Positions 15,659 to 23,311 of a stretch of 28,701 nt of DNA are shown one piece after another. Where the stretch lies: NCBI GenBank assembly GCA_036381835.1, contig DASVCA010000172.1, forward strand, positions 1 through 28,701. The letters run 5' to 3'. This DNA is from DASULK01 sp036381835. Its GTDB lineage: Bacteria; Actinomycetota; Actinomycetes; Mycobacteriales; Micromonosporaceae. Position 1 is the first letter of the stretch, and each line of letters begins with the position of its first letter. A program made the translations under genes and the position numbers. The notes under the pieces were generated by a model that saw only the letters and a program-made list of their open reading frames with translations, searched no databases and had not been told where the DNA came from.

Positions 15659-16837
15659 TCAGGTGCGGGCGTTGCGGATCGCACCGGCCCGGCGGGCCCG
15701 CTCGACCGCGGCGGGCAGGGCGGCGATCAACGCGTCCACGTCGGCGTCGGTCGAGTTGTGTCCGAGGGTGAAGCGCAGGGACGAGCGGGCCCGGTGCTCG
15801 TCGGCGCCCATGGCGAGCAGCACGTGCGAGGGCTGGGCCACCCCGGCCGAGCAGGCCGACCCGGTCGAGCAGGCGATGCCCTGCGCGTCGAGCAGCATCA
15901 GCAGGGCGTCTCCTTCGCAGCCGGGGAAGGAGAAGTGCGCGTTGCCGGGCAGGCGGTCGGCGGGATCGCCGTTGTAGACGGCGTCTGGGACGGTTCGGCG
16001 CACCCGGGCGACGAGGTCGTCGCGGAGCGCGGACAGGCGGACGGCGAGGTCCTGCTGTGCCTTCACCGCGGCCTCGACGGCCACCGAGAAGGCGACGATC
16101 CCGGGGACGTCGAGGGTGCCGGACCGGATGTCCCGCTCCTGGCCGCCCCCGTGCAGCAGCGGCGTGCACGGCACGTCCCGGCTGAGCAGCAGCGCCCCCA
16201 CCCCGGCGGGTCCGCCGATCTTGTGGCCGGTGATGGTCATCGCGGCTACCCCACTGGCTGCGAAGTCGACCGGCACCTGACCGACGGCCTGCACCGCGTC
16301 GGTGTGGAACGGGATGCCGTACTCGGCGGCCACCGCGGCGAGTTCGGCGACCGGCTGGAGTGTCCCGACCTCGTTGTTGGCCCACATCGCGGTGATCAGG
16401 GCGACCTCGTCACCGTGGGCGTCGAGCTCCGCGCGTAGCTGGGCGACGCTCAACCGGGCGAGGCGGTCAACCGGCAGCCAGCTGACGGCCGCGCCCTCGT
16501 GCTCGGCCAGCCAGTTCACCGCGTCGAGCACGGCGTGATGCTCGATCGCGCTGGCTACCACCCGCACCCGCGCCGGGTCGGCCGCGCGGCGCGCCCAGAA
16601 CACACCCTTGACCGCCAGATTGTCGCTTTCGGTGCCCCCACCGGTGAAGATCACCTCCGATGGTCGGGCGCCGAGGACGGCCGCGACCCGTTCGCGTGAT
16701 TCCTCCACGCGTCGCCGGGCACAACGTCCGGCGGCATGCAGGGAGGACGCGTTACCGACCTCGCGGGCGGTGGCGACGTACGCCTCCAACGCCTCATCGA
16801 GCATCGGAGTGGTGGCGGCGTGATCCAGGTAGGCCAT
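15659..16837 (-). CDS. iscS: cysteine desulfurase (IscS/NifS class I)
   Basis: A PLP enzyme that removes sulfur from cysteine as a persulfide and hands it to acceptors, here most plausibly MnmA directly downstream. 392 residues, full length. PLP contacts: the N-terminal YLDHAATTP, His100/His101 in IEHHAV, Asn-Asn-Glu in MWANNEVGT, Asp180 in FHTDAVQ, and Schiff-base Lys206 in TGHKIGGP. The catalytic Cys329 lies in STGSACSAG, the long-loop class I arrangement. The start ATG 16837 has GGAGAGG next to it and a TAGGCT hexamer 7 nt upstream. That hexamer overlaps the end of the P-type ATPase gene, which lies only 10 bp before it. Confidence 0.95.
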   Translation of the reverse strand: MAYLDHAATTPMLDEALEAYVATAREVGNASSLHAAGRCARRRVEESRERVAAVLGARPSEVIFTGGGTESDNLAVKGVFWARRAADPARVRVVASAIEHHAVLDAVNWLAEHEGAAVSWLPVDRLARLSVAQLRAELDAHGDEVALITAMWANNEVGTLQPVAELAAVAAEYGIPFHTDAVQAVGQVPVDFAASGVAAMTITGHKIGGPAGVGALLLSRDVPCTPLLHGGGQERDIRSGTLDVPGIVAFSVAVEAAVKAQQDLAVRLSALRDDLVARVRRTVPDAVYNGDPADRLPGNAHFSFPGCEGDALLMLLDAQGIACSTGSACSAGVAQPSHVLLAMGADEHRARSSLRFTLGHNSTDADVDALIAALPAAVERARRAGAIRNART

Positions 16838-16844
16838 CCTCTCC

Positions 16845-16850
16845 AGCCTA
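16845..16850 (-). promoter_or_regulatory. candidate -10 (TAGGCT) for iscS-mnmA-metE-like
   Basis: TAGGCT on the minus strand, 7 nt before ATG 16837, identical to the hexamer before GTG 2675. It overlaps the stop region of the P-type ATPase. If active, the sulfur operon would be started independently of the ATPase gene. Confidence 0.4.
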
Positions 16851-19577
16851 TCCGGCGCGCCTCACCGGCCTTCCCCGACGCCGCCAGAGGCTCTTCTCCA
16901 CGCCGATGACCGCCGAGGCGAGCGCTGAGACGGCGAGGATGCGCAACCAGGTCTGCGGACCGATCGGCGCGGTCTGGAACAGGTCGTTCATCACCGGCAG
17001 GTAGGTCAGCGCGAGCTGGGCCAGCGTCTGCGCGGCGACCCCGAGGATCAGCCAGGGGTTGCTGAACAGGCCCAGCCGCCACGCGGAGCGGGTGAGCGAT
17101 CGGCTGTTGAACAGGTAGAAGGCCTCCACGGCGACGATCAGGTTGACGGCCGCGGTACGCGCCGAAGCCAATCCGCCTCCCCGGCCGAGTTCCGTCGAGT
17201 AGACCCACCAGGTGCCGGCGACGATCAGGACGGAGACCAGCAGGATCCGCCCCAGCAGCCGTCGGTTGAGCAGTGGTGCGTTCGGGTCGCGGGGCGGCCG
17301 GCTCATGGTTCCCGGTTCCTTCGGCTCGAAGGCGAGCATGAGCCCGAGTGCCGCCGCGGTGGTCATGTTGATCCACAGGATCTGGGTGGGCAGGATCGGC
17401 AGGGTCGCGCCCAGCACGATCGCGACCAGGACGACCAGCGCCTCACCCGCGTTGGTGGGCAGCGTCCAGACGATGAACTTGGTGAGGTTGCTGAAGACCG
17501 TCCGGCCTTCCTCGACGGCTGCTTCGATGGTGGCGAAGTCATCGTCGAGCAGCACCATGTCGGAGGCTTCCTTGGCCACCTCGGTGCCGGCCCGTCCCAT
17601 CGCCACGCCGATGTTCGCCTGCCGCAGCGCCGGGGCGTCGTTGACGCCGTCCCCGGTCATGGCGACCACATCGTCGCCGGCCTGCAGCGACTCGACGATG
17701 CGGAGTTTCTGCTCCGGGGAGACCCGGGCGAGCACCCTGGCGCGGCGCAGCGCCGCCGGCAGTTCCTCGTCCGCAAGCGCGGCCAGCTCCGATCCGGTGA
17801 CCGCCGCGCCCGGTTCGGGCGCGGCGCGCAGCAGCCCGAGTTGCTGTCCGATCGCGCTGGCCGTGCCCAGGTGGTCCCCGGTGATCATCTTGACCTCGAT
17901 CCCGGCGGTCTTGCAGGTGGCGATCGCGGCGGCGGCGGCCGCCCGAGGCGGATCGAGCATCGCGTGCAACCCGGTGAAGATCAGCGTGCCGGGTAGCGCC
18001 TCCTCGGAGAACTCGTCGTCCCGGTCGATCCAGCGCACCGCGGTGGCCAGCACCCGCATGCCCTCGGCGGCCAGCGTCTCGGCGTCGCGCAGTACCCGGT
18101 CCCGGTCCAGCGGTCCCGGCTCGCCATCTGCGTCGAGCGCCGAGCCGGACAGTTCCAGCACCCGCTCGACGGCCCCTTTCACCAGCACCACCCGTCCGTC
18201 GCCGCGGCGATCGTCGTGCAGGGTGGCCATGTACCGTCGCTCGGAGCTGAACGGGATCGTGCCGATCCGCGGGAAGTCCGTTGCGACCCGCTGCGGGTCC
18301 AGACCTGCCTTGGCGCCCACCACGAGCATCGCCCCCTCGGTCGGGTCGCCGGTGATGGTCCACTCGCCGTCCTGCTCCCGCAGCCGTGCCTCGGTGCAGC
18401 CCGCCCCGGCGAGCAGCGACCACCGCAGGGCGCCTTCCGGGGTCACCGCTCGCTCGTCGCGGTCGCGGAGCTCACCGCTCGGGTCGTAGCCGGATCCGGT
18501 CACGTCGTACCGACCCTGGCTGGTCTGCACCACGCGGACGGTCATCTGGTTCTCGGTGAGGGTGCCCGTCTTGTCGGTGCAGATGACGGTCGTGCTGCCC
18601 AGCGTCTCCACCGCGGGCAGGCGGCGGATGACCGCCCGGCGGGACGCCATGCGTCGCACGCCGATGGCCAGCGTGATGGTGACCGCGGCGGGCAATCCTT
18701 CGGGGATCGCGCCGACCGCCAGGGCCACGGCGACGAGGAACGTGTCCCCGGCCTGCTGGCCCCGCAGCAAGCCCAGCACGAAGGTGGCGGCTGCGAAGGC
18801 CAGGATCGCCACGGTCAACAGCCGGCTGAACCGGGCGATCTTCTCGGTGAGCGGGGTGGCCAGCACCTCGGCGGCGCCCACGAGCCGGTGGATGCGCCCG
18901 AGTTCGGTGTCGGCTCCGGTGCCGACCACCACGGCCCGGGCGGATCCGGCCGTCACCAGGGTCCCCGAGTACAGCATGTTCCGCCGGTCGGCGACCGGCG
19001 TCTCGGGGGGCACCACCACCTCGTCCTTGCGTACCGCTGCGGACTCGCCGGTCAACGCCGACTCGTCCACGCGGAGTTCGACCGCCTGGACCAGCCGCAG
19101 GTCGGCGGGCACTTTGTCGCCGGCCTCGACGACCACGAGGTCGCCGGGCACCAGTTCATCCGACGAGATCCGGCGCTCCTGGCCGTCGCGGATCACCCTG
19201 GCCTCGGTGCGTACCAGCTTGCGCAGGGCGTCCAGCGCCGCCTCGGCCCGCGATTCCTGAATGAATCCGATGCCGGCGTTGATCAGGACGACCCCGAGGA
19301 TCACGGCTGTGTCGATGTAGTCGCCGATTACCAGCGTGACGACGCTGGCGACGATCAGCACATAGATCAGGGGGTTGTGGAACTGCCGGGCCAGCCGCCG
19401 CAGCACGCCGACCTGGGCGACGGTCGGCAGCGTGTTGGGCCCGTACCGGTCCAACCGGTCCGCCGCGTCCGCCGCGGTCAGACCCCGCTCGGGCTCGGTT
19501 TCGAGGACCAGCACCACCTCGTTCAGCGGAAGGCCGTGGTGCCCGTCCTGCTGCTCGTTGTGGGTGGCTGCGGGCAC
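16848..19577 (-). CDS. P2-type cation-translocating ATPase (Ca2+ or related cation)
   Basis: A 909-residue integral membrane pump starting at GTG 19577, supported by GGAG 6 nt upstream; an earlier start would add 27 mostly Arg/Pro residues. Motifs in order: cation ATPase N-domain, TM1-2, actuator TGES (176-179), PEGLP in TM4 (292-296), phosphorylated Asp335 in DKTGTLT, the KGAVERVL nucleotide pocket, ITGDH, hinge TGDGVNDAPAL, then TM5-10 with WINMTTAAALGLMLAFEP in TM6. PEGLP excludes heavy-metal P1B pumps, which carry CPx, and points to the P2 group (Ca2+, Na+ or similar; compare mycobacterial CtpF). The exact ion is open. The gene is upstream of iscS with a 10-bp gap and follows the etfBA terminator; its 232-bp leader region contains the hairpin at 19624-19654. 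Confidence 0.92.
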   Translation of the reverse strand: MPAATHNEQQDGHHGLPLNEVVLVLETEPERGLTAADAADRLDRYGPNTLPTVAQVGVLRRLARQFHNPLIYVLIVASVVTLVIGDYIDTAVILGVVLINAGIGFIQESRAEAALDALRKLVRTEARVIRDGQERRISSDELVPGDLVVVEAGDKVPADLRLVQAVELRVDESALTGESAAVRKDEVVVPPETPVADRRNMLYSGTLVTAGSARAVVVGTGADTELGRIHRLVGAAEVLATPLTEKIARFSRLLTVAILAFAAATFVLGLLRGQQAGDTFLVAVALAVGAIPEGLPAAVTITLAIGVRRMASRRAVIRRLPAVETLGSTTVICTDKTGTLTENQMTVRVVQTSQGRYDVTGSGYDPSGELRDRDERAVTPEGALRWSLLAGAGCTEARLREQDGEWTITGDPTEGAMLVVGAKAGLDPQRVATDFPRIGTIPFSSERRYMATLHDDRRGDGRVVLVKGAVERVLELSGSALDADGEPGPLDRDRVLRDAETLAAEGMRVLATAVRWIDRDDEFSEEALPGTLIFTGLHAMLDPPRAAAAAAIATCKTAGIEVKMITGDHLGTASAIGQQLGLLRAAPEPGAAVTGSELAALADEELPAALRRARVLARVSPEQKLRIVESLQAGDDVVAMTGDGVNDAPALRQANIGVAMGRAGTEVAKEASDMVLLDDDFATIEAAVEEGRTVFSNLTKFIVWTLPTNAGEALVVLVAIVLGATLPILPTQILWINMTTAAALGLMLAFEPKEPGTMSRPPRDPNAPLLNRRLLGRILLVSVLIVAGTWWVYSTELGRGGGLASARTAAVNLIVAVEAFYLFNSRSLTRSAWRLGLFSNPWLILGVAAQTLAQLALTYLPVMNDLFQTAPIGPQTWLRILAVSALASAVIGVEKSLWRRRGRPVRRAG

Positions 19578-19623
19578 GGGTGACTCCGCTCCTTTCGGTC
19601 GCTGCTGCGCACGGGGTCGAGAG

Positions 19624-19654
19624 CGGTCCCGGCGGCAGCGAGCAGCCGGGACCG
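19624..19654 (-). promoter_or_regulatory. inverted repeat, 10-bp arms, in the leader of the P-type ATPase gene
   Basis: The arms CGGTCCCGGC / GCCGGGACCG with an 11-nt loop end 46 bp before the ATPase start. It could be an mRNA hairpin affecting translation or elongation, or a protein-binding operator. I see no match to a known metal riboswitch. No clear promoter hexamers are seen between it and 19754; a weak candidate is TACGAC near 19665-19670. Confidence 0.45.
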
Positions 19655-19754
19655 GCACCAGTCGTATCGTCCCAGCTACCGTCTTCGCGTAAGCGACTTC
19701 TCGGAAGAAGGCGACCCATCAGGCATACCCGGCTGCTTGACCGGGATATGAGAA

Positions 19755-19790
19755 CCCGGGTGCCCGCCGCGTTCGCGGCGGGCACCCGGG
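19755..19790 (-). terminator. strong terminator of etfB-etfA
   Basis: Perfect 17-bp arms, left arm beginning CCCGGGTGCCC and right arm ending GGGCACCCGGG, closed over a tiny loop (in practice a tetraloop of 4). It starts 19 bases after the etfA stop on the minus strand and is followed by a moderately T-rich stretch (TTCTCATAT). It is the most stable hairpin in the window. Confidence 0.85.
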
Positions 19791-19809
19791 CACCGTCAGC
19801 GGAGGCGGT

Positions 19810-20769
19810 TCACTTACGCTTGCGGATCTCCTCGATCGCCTGCGGCACCACCTTGAACAGATCGCCGACCACACCGAAGTCGGCCAGTTCGAAGATCGGC
19901 GCCTCCGAGTCCTTGTTCACCGCGACGATGGTCTTCGAGGTCTGCATGCCGGCACGGTGCTGGATGGCCCCGGAGATGCCCAGTGCGATGTAGAGCTGCG
20001 GCGCGACGGTCTTACCGGTCTGCCCCACCTGGAACTGGTGCGGGTAGAAACCGGAGTCGACGGCCGCCCGGGACGCACCGACCGCACCGCCGAGCAGGTC
20101 GGCCAGCTCCTCGACGAGCGCGAAGTTCTCCGCACTGCCCACACCGCGGCCACCGGAGACCACCACCGACGCCTCGGTCAGTTCCGGCCGCGCGCTCTTC
20201 TGCTCGGCGACCCGCTCGACCACCCGAACCAGCTTGTCGCTGTCGGCCACCTGCACCTCGACCTGCTCGACGGTGGCGGTCGCGGGCGCCGGGGCCGGGG
20301 TGACCGAGTTGGGGCGCAGCGTCACCAACGGCAGCCCGCGGGTGACCTTCGCCTTGACGATCACCGAACCGGCGAAGACGACCTGTGTGGCGGTGCCGTC
20401 CGCGGCGAGCTCGCTCACGTCGGTGAGGATGCCGTTGTCCAGCTTGACCGCGAGCCGGCCGGCGATCTCCTTGCCCTCCTGGCTGGAGGCGAGCAGCACC
20501 GCGGCGGGCTGGACCCGCCTGACCAGGTCGGCGAGGACGGCGGCCTTCGGCGCCACCAGATAGCCGTCGATCTCCTCGCTCTCCGCGGCGTAGATCTTCT
20601 GAGCGCCGTACTCGCCGAGCTTCTCGGCCAGCTGTGCGGCGGCGCCGGGACCGCCCAGCACCACCGCCGAGGGCGTGCCCAGCTCACGGGCGAGGGTGAG
20701 CAGTTCCAGGGTGACCTTCTTGACGCCGAACTCCCTGGTGGCTTCGACGACGACGAGAACTTCAGCCAT
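19810..20769 (-). CDS. etfA: electron transfer flavoprotein subunit alpha
   Basis: The 319-residue FAD-carrying subunit of the ETF heterodimer, which takes electrons from acyl-CoA and related dehydrogenases and delivers them to the respiratory chain through an ETF oxidoreductase. The C-terminal FAD signature is complete: GASRAAVDSGFYPHQFQVG, QTGKTVAPQLYIALGISG, then AIQHRAGMQ and the closing FGVVGDLFKVVPQ. The N-terminal domain begins MAEVLVVVEA. It follows etfB after 24 bp, with an AGGAAG ribosome site, and ends 19 bp before the strong terminator at 19755-19790. The gene order matches mycobacterial fixA-fixB. Confidence 0.97.
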   Translation of the reverse strand: MAEVLVVVEATREFGVKKVTLELLTLARELGTPSAVVLGGPGAAAQLAEKLGEYGAQKIYAAESEEIDGYLVAPKAAVLADLVRRVQPAAVLLASSQEGKEIAGRLAVKLDNGILTDVSELAADGTATQVVFAGSVIVKAKVTRGLPLVTLRPNSVTPAPAPATATVEQVEVQVADSDKLVRVVERVAEQKSARPELTEASVVVSGGRGVGSAENFALVEELADLLGGAVGASRAAVDSGFYPHQFQVGQTGKTVAPQLYIALGISGAIQHRAGMQTSKTIVAVNKDSEAPIFELADFGVVGDLFKVVPQAIEEIRKRK

Positions 20770-20793
20770 GCTTCCTGTCCTTTTCTGGCCTGC

Positions 20794-21573
20794 TCAGACG
20801 AACTTCTCGGCGGCGAGGAACTCGACCAGCTGCTGGCCGCCGGAGCCCTCGTCGGTGACCTTCCGCCCCGCGGAACGCGCCGGTCGCTTGCTGTGCTCGA
20901 GCACGACGCTGGTGGCGCCCGCGAAGCCCACCTCGTCGGCCGCGATGCCGAGGTCGGCCAGCGTCAACGTCTGCACCGGCTTCTTCTTGGCGGCCATGAT
21001 GTTCTTGAAGGACGGGTAGCGCGGCTCGTTGATGGTGTCCCACACCGAGACGACGGCCGGCTTTGCCGCGGTCACCACCTCGTAGCCTTCTTCGGTCTGC
21101 CGCTCGACGGTCAGCTGGTCGCCGTCGATGGTGAGCTTGCGTGCCCCGGTGAGCGCGGCGATCCCCAGTCGCTCGGCGAGCATGTGCGGCATGATCTGAC
21201 CCCGGCCGTCGGTGGACTCCGCGCCGCACAGCACAAGGTCAGGGTCGAGGGTACGCAGGGCGGCGGCGAGGACCTTGGAGGTGGCGACGGCGCACGTGCC
21301 GTGGAGGGCGTCGTCGAGCACGTGGACGGCCTTGTCCGGCCCCATCGACAGCGCCTTGCGGATCGATTCGGTGGCGCGCTGGGGGCCCATGGTCAGGATG
21401 GTGACCTCACCGCCGAGCCGCTCCTTGATCTGCAACGCCTCCTCGATGGCGTACTCGTCCATCTCGTTGATGACGTTGTCTGCCGATGCCCGGTCGACGG
21501 TGTTGTCGTCAGTCCGCAGGTTGCGCTCCGCGCCGGAGTCGGGCACCTGCTTGACGAGTACGACTATGTTCAT
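20794..21573 (-). CDS. etfB: electron transfer flavoprotein subunit beta
   Basis: A 259-residue ETF beta subunit with the canonical start MNIVVLVKQVPDSG, the INEMDEYAIEEAL segment, the nucleotide-site motif LVLCGAESTDGRGQIMPHMLAE and the dehydrogenase-docking stretch PRYPSFKNIMAAKKK. This subunit binds AMP and supplies the recognition loop for partner dehydrogenases. An AGGAGG lies about 13-14 nt before ATG 21573, longer than usual, but no alternative in-frame start improves on it. It leads the etfB-etfA operon. A plausible promoter lies at 21678-21706, giving a leader of about 100 nt. Confidence 0.96.
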   Translation of the reverse strand: MNIVVLVKQVPDSGAERNLRTDDNTVDRASADNVINEMDEYAIEEALQIKERLGGEVTILTMGPQRATESIRKALSMGPDKAVHVLDDALHGTCAVATSKVLAAALRTLDPDLVLCGAESTDGRGQIMPHMLAERLGIAALTGARKLTIDGDQLTVERQTEEGYEVVTAAKPAVVSVWDTINEPRYPSFKNIMAAKKKPVQTLTLADLGIAADEVGFAGATSVVLEHSKRPARSAGRKVTDEGSGGQQLVEFLAAEKFV

Positions 21574-21677
21574 CGCGGTTCGACGACCCTCCTGTTGGTG
21601 GCCAGTACCCGGGCGTGAGCCTTCCGTGTCGGCGACAACGCGTCAACAGCGGAGGCCTGTGGAGTCGCCCACCCGCG

Positions 21678-21706
21678 ATGTTACCCGCAAGTAGCATCGC
21701 CGCGAA
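21678..21706 (-). promoter_or_regulatory. candidate housekeeping promoter of etfB-etfA
   Basis: On the minus strand TTCGCG (-35-like, 21706-21701) is followed by 17 bp and then TAACAT (-10, fits TANNNT, 21683-21678). The 159-bp gap 21574-21732 holds no gene. Confidence 0.4.
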
Positions 21707-21732
21707 CCCGAGGTGAGTGACGGGCATCACCG

Positions 21733-22134
21733 TCAGGAGTCGCTGAGTGCGGCCCGAATCCTGTCGACCGCCGCGGCCTCCGACACGCTGACTCCCGCGG
21801 TCGCCTGCGCGGTCCGCTCCGCGGCGGCGAGCACCACGGCGCGGTAGTGCGCCACCTCCTGCGGTGCCTTGGCGCGCAGAATCTGCACCGACCGCTGAAG
21901 TGCGGGCAGCACCACCCGCTCGACCTCGACCGCCGAATCGGGCAGCTGCGGCAACGGCCCGGTGGTGAGCACCTCGTGGACCAACCCGGCGCTCCCCGCG
22001 ATCGCGTCCGAGGCGGCGAAGCTCTCACTGACCAGGGCGAGCAGGCCGGGCTCCGCGTTCGCGACCAGGAAGACGGCGCCGAACGCGGCCTGTTTGAGCG
22101 TCGCCCGCTCCTGCGCGGTCAGCGCACTACCCAC
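21733..22134 (-). CDS. conserved hypothetical protein, mostly helical
   Basis: 133 residues from GTG 22134. I do not recognise a named domain. It lacks a signal peptide or membrane helix, is rich in Ala, Val and Glu, and reads as a chain of amphipathic helices (LTAQERATLKQAAFGAVFLV, then AAERTAQATAGVSVSEAAAV). Coding character is supported by normal third-position GC and by a TAGACT hexamer 8 nt before the start. It is divergent from the DUF202 gene at 22220 across 85 bp. I recall similar unnamed proteins in Micromonosporaceae, but that needs a search. Confidence 0.7.
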   Translation of the reverse strand: MGSALTAQERATLKQAAFGAVFLVANAEPGLLALVSESFAASDAIAGSAGLVHEVLTTGPLPQLPDSAVEVERVVLPALQRSVQILRAKAPQEVAHYRAVVLAAAERTAQATAGVSVSEAAAVDRIRAALSDS

Positions 22135-22142
22135 GGTCAGGG

Positions 22143-22148
22143 AGTCTA
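22143..22148 (-). promoter_or_regulatory. candidate -10 (TAGACT) for the 133-residue hypothetical protein
   Basis: TAGACT fits TANNNT and lies 8 nt before GTG 22134. There is no Shine-Dalgarno sequence between, consistent with a leaderless mRNA. Confidence 0.35.
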
Positions 22149-22207
22149 GACGTCGGGTTCCCGCCGATCGTTGCTGCCCCGGCCCGGACCGGGCGGCGGG
22201 CCAGCGG

Positions 22208-22213
22208 AATAAT
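22208..22213 (+). promoter_or_regulatory. candidate -10 (AATAAT) for the DUF202 pair
   Basis: AATAAT differs from TATAAT by one base and has 6 nt (CGGGGC) before GTG 22220. A 13-bp palindrome GCCCGGACCGGGC at 22182-22194 covers the expected -35 position. Confidence 0.4.
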
Positions 22214-22219
22214 CGGGGC

Positions 22220-22612
22220 GTGCTTCATCGGCTGCGGCAGTGGTTCGACCCGGAAACGGTCCGGGAGGTCGGCACCACGCCGGACTACCGGTTCTCGCTG
22301 GCGAACGAACGCACGTTCCTGGCGTGGATCCGCACCGCCCTGGCCCTGATCGCCGGTGGACTCGCCGCCGGGCAGTTCCTGCCTCCGCTGCCGGCCCGCT
22401 ACGCCCGCGAAGGCATCGCCGTCGTGCTGCTGCTCCTCGGCGCGGTGGTCGCCGTACGCGCCGTCTCCCACTACAACCGCAGCGAACGGGCCATGCGGCT
22501 CAACGAAGACCTGCCCGCATCCCCCTTCCCGGCGCTCCTGGCCACGCTCATCGGCCTCGGCACCCTGATCCTCATCGTCACCCTGCTGGTACCGCTGGGG
22601 TCCGGCGGGTGA
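22220..22612 (+). CDS. YidH/DUF202-family membrane protein
   Basis: 130 residues from GTG 22220; earlier starts in the frame run into the divergent promoter region. It carries the DUF202 signature SLANERTFLAWIRTALALIAGG, with the conserved Asn-Glu-Arg-Thr before the first of three transmembrane helices (about residues 33-53, 62-80 and 97-118). E. coli YidH is the prototype; the molecular role is unknown. The last codons overlap the next gene by 4 bp (GTGA), and the next gene is a second DUF202 protein. The two may form a hetero-oligomer (inference). Confidence 0.85.
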   Translation: MLHRLRQWFDPETVREVGTTPDYRFSLANERTFLAWIRTALALIAGGLAAGQFLPPLPARYAREGIAVVLLLLGAVVAVRAVSHYNRSERAMRLNEDLPASPFPALLATLIGLGTLILIVTLLVPLGSGG

Positions 22613-22911
22613 GTCGGGACCCCGGTCTCCAGCCGGAACGCACCGTCCTGGCCTGGCGACGTACGGCGCTCACCGTGACCGTGATCGCGGTGCTGGCCGC
22701 GAGGCTGGCCCTGGTGCTGGACACCGTCCGCATCGTGGTGATCGTCCTGTCGGTGGCCGGCTGGCTCGCCGTGGTGGCGACCGTGCACCGGCGGACGGCG
22801 ACCATGGCCCGCACCCCGGCCGAGCCGGGCCGGGTCGTCCCGGCGTTGGCCCTGGTGACACTGGGATACGCCGTGATAGGTCTGCTGGTGCTTGCGACAT
22901 CGTTCCCGTGA
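22609..22911 (+). CDS. second DUF202-family membrane protein
   Basis: 100 residues from GTG 22609, overlapping the stop of the first DUF202 gene. It has the shortened family signature PERTVLAWRRTALTVTVIAV and three hydrophobic segments. It lacks the N-terminal cytoplasmic extension of its neighbour. Tandem long-plus-short DUF202 genes occur in many actinomycetes, and coupling by overlap suggests equal dosage. Function is unknown. The gene ends 28 bp before the PLDc_N protein, which has its own start signals. Confidence 0.83.
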   Translation: MSRDPGLQPERTVLAWRRTALTVTVIAVLAARLALVLDTVRIVVIVLSVAGWLAVVATVHRRTATMARTPAEPGRVVPALALVTLGYAVIGLLVLATSFP

Positions 22912-22927
22912 CCCGTCGGGGAAGCGG

Positions 22928-22933
22928 CATGAT
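22928..22933 (+). promoter_or_regulatory. candidate -10 (CATGAT) for the PLDc_N protein
   Basis: CATGAT is followed by 6 nt (TGCAGG) and ATG 22940. It resembles TATGAT with one mismatch, and the spacing matches the other leaderless candidates in this window. Confidence 0.35.
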
Positions 22934-22939
22934 TGCAGG

Positions 22940-23305
22940 ATGTTCCGCCTCTATCTGCTGTTGGCCCTGGCGCAGACGGTGCTCGCCGTCATCGCCCTGA
23001 TCAGTTGCGTGTCCGCCGAGGAGGAGGAGATCCGCGGCCTGCCGAGACTGATCTGGGCCCTGATCATCGTCTTCCTGCCGCTGGCCGGATCGATCGCCTG
23101 GTTCTACGCCAGACGCGGGACCCGGACACGGGACGCCGGACACCGGCGCGGCCCGGCACCGTGGAACCGCAACCGGCAACGCCCCCTCGGCCCGGACGAC
23201 GACCCCGAATTCCTCCGCTCGATCGGGGGGACCTCGAACCCGGGCCCGGTCAACCAGCCCCAGCCCCGGCCGGACGACGAACGCCGACGGGGAGACCGGT
23301 CCTGA
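22940..23305 (+). CDS. small membrane protein with phospholipase D N-terminal-type (PLDc_N) domain
   Basis: 121 residues with two transmembrane helices (about 4-22 and 38-56). Between and after them lies the PLDc_N hallmark LIWALIIVFLPLAGSIAWFYA, seen at the front of cardiolipin synthases and in many stand-alone actinobacterial proteins. No HKD catalytic motif follows; instead there is a polar Arg/Pro/Asp-rich cytoplasmic tail of about 60 residues. It is therefore not a phospholipase, and its role is unknown. A start at 22892 would add 16 charged residues inside the upstream gene. It is convergent with the IlvG-like gene, with only 6 bp between the stops. Confidence 0.82.
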   Translation: MFRLYLLLALAQTVLAVIALISCVSAEEEEIRGLPRLIWALIIVFLPLAGSIAWFYARRGTRTRDAGHRRGPAPWNRNRQRPLGPDDDPEFLRSIGGTSNPGPVNQPQPRPDDERRRGDRS

Positions 23306-23311
23306 GCCGGG

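Noticed and set aside
18216..19583. A 455-residue plus-strand frame opposite the P-type ATPase
   Set aside because: A composition-driven shadow of a gene with complete P-type ATPase motifs.
19750..19795. The long perfect repeat at 19755-19790 as a transposon end or attachment site
   Set aside because: A single compact hairpin right after the etfA stop with a tetraloop-sized gap. A terminator explains it fully, and no second copy is seen.
22182..22194. Palindrome GCCCGGACCGGGC in the divergent DUF202 promoter region
   Set aside because: G/C-only palindromes of this size are expected by chance in this DNA, and the loop is too small for a hairpin. It is kept only as a note with the DUF202 promoter.
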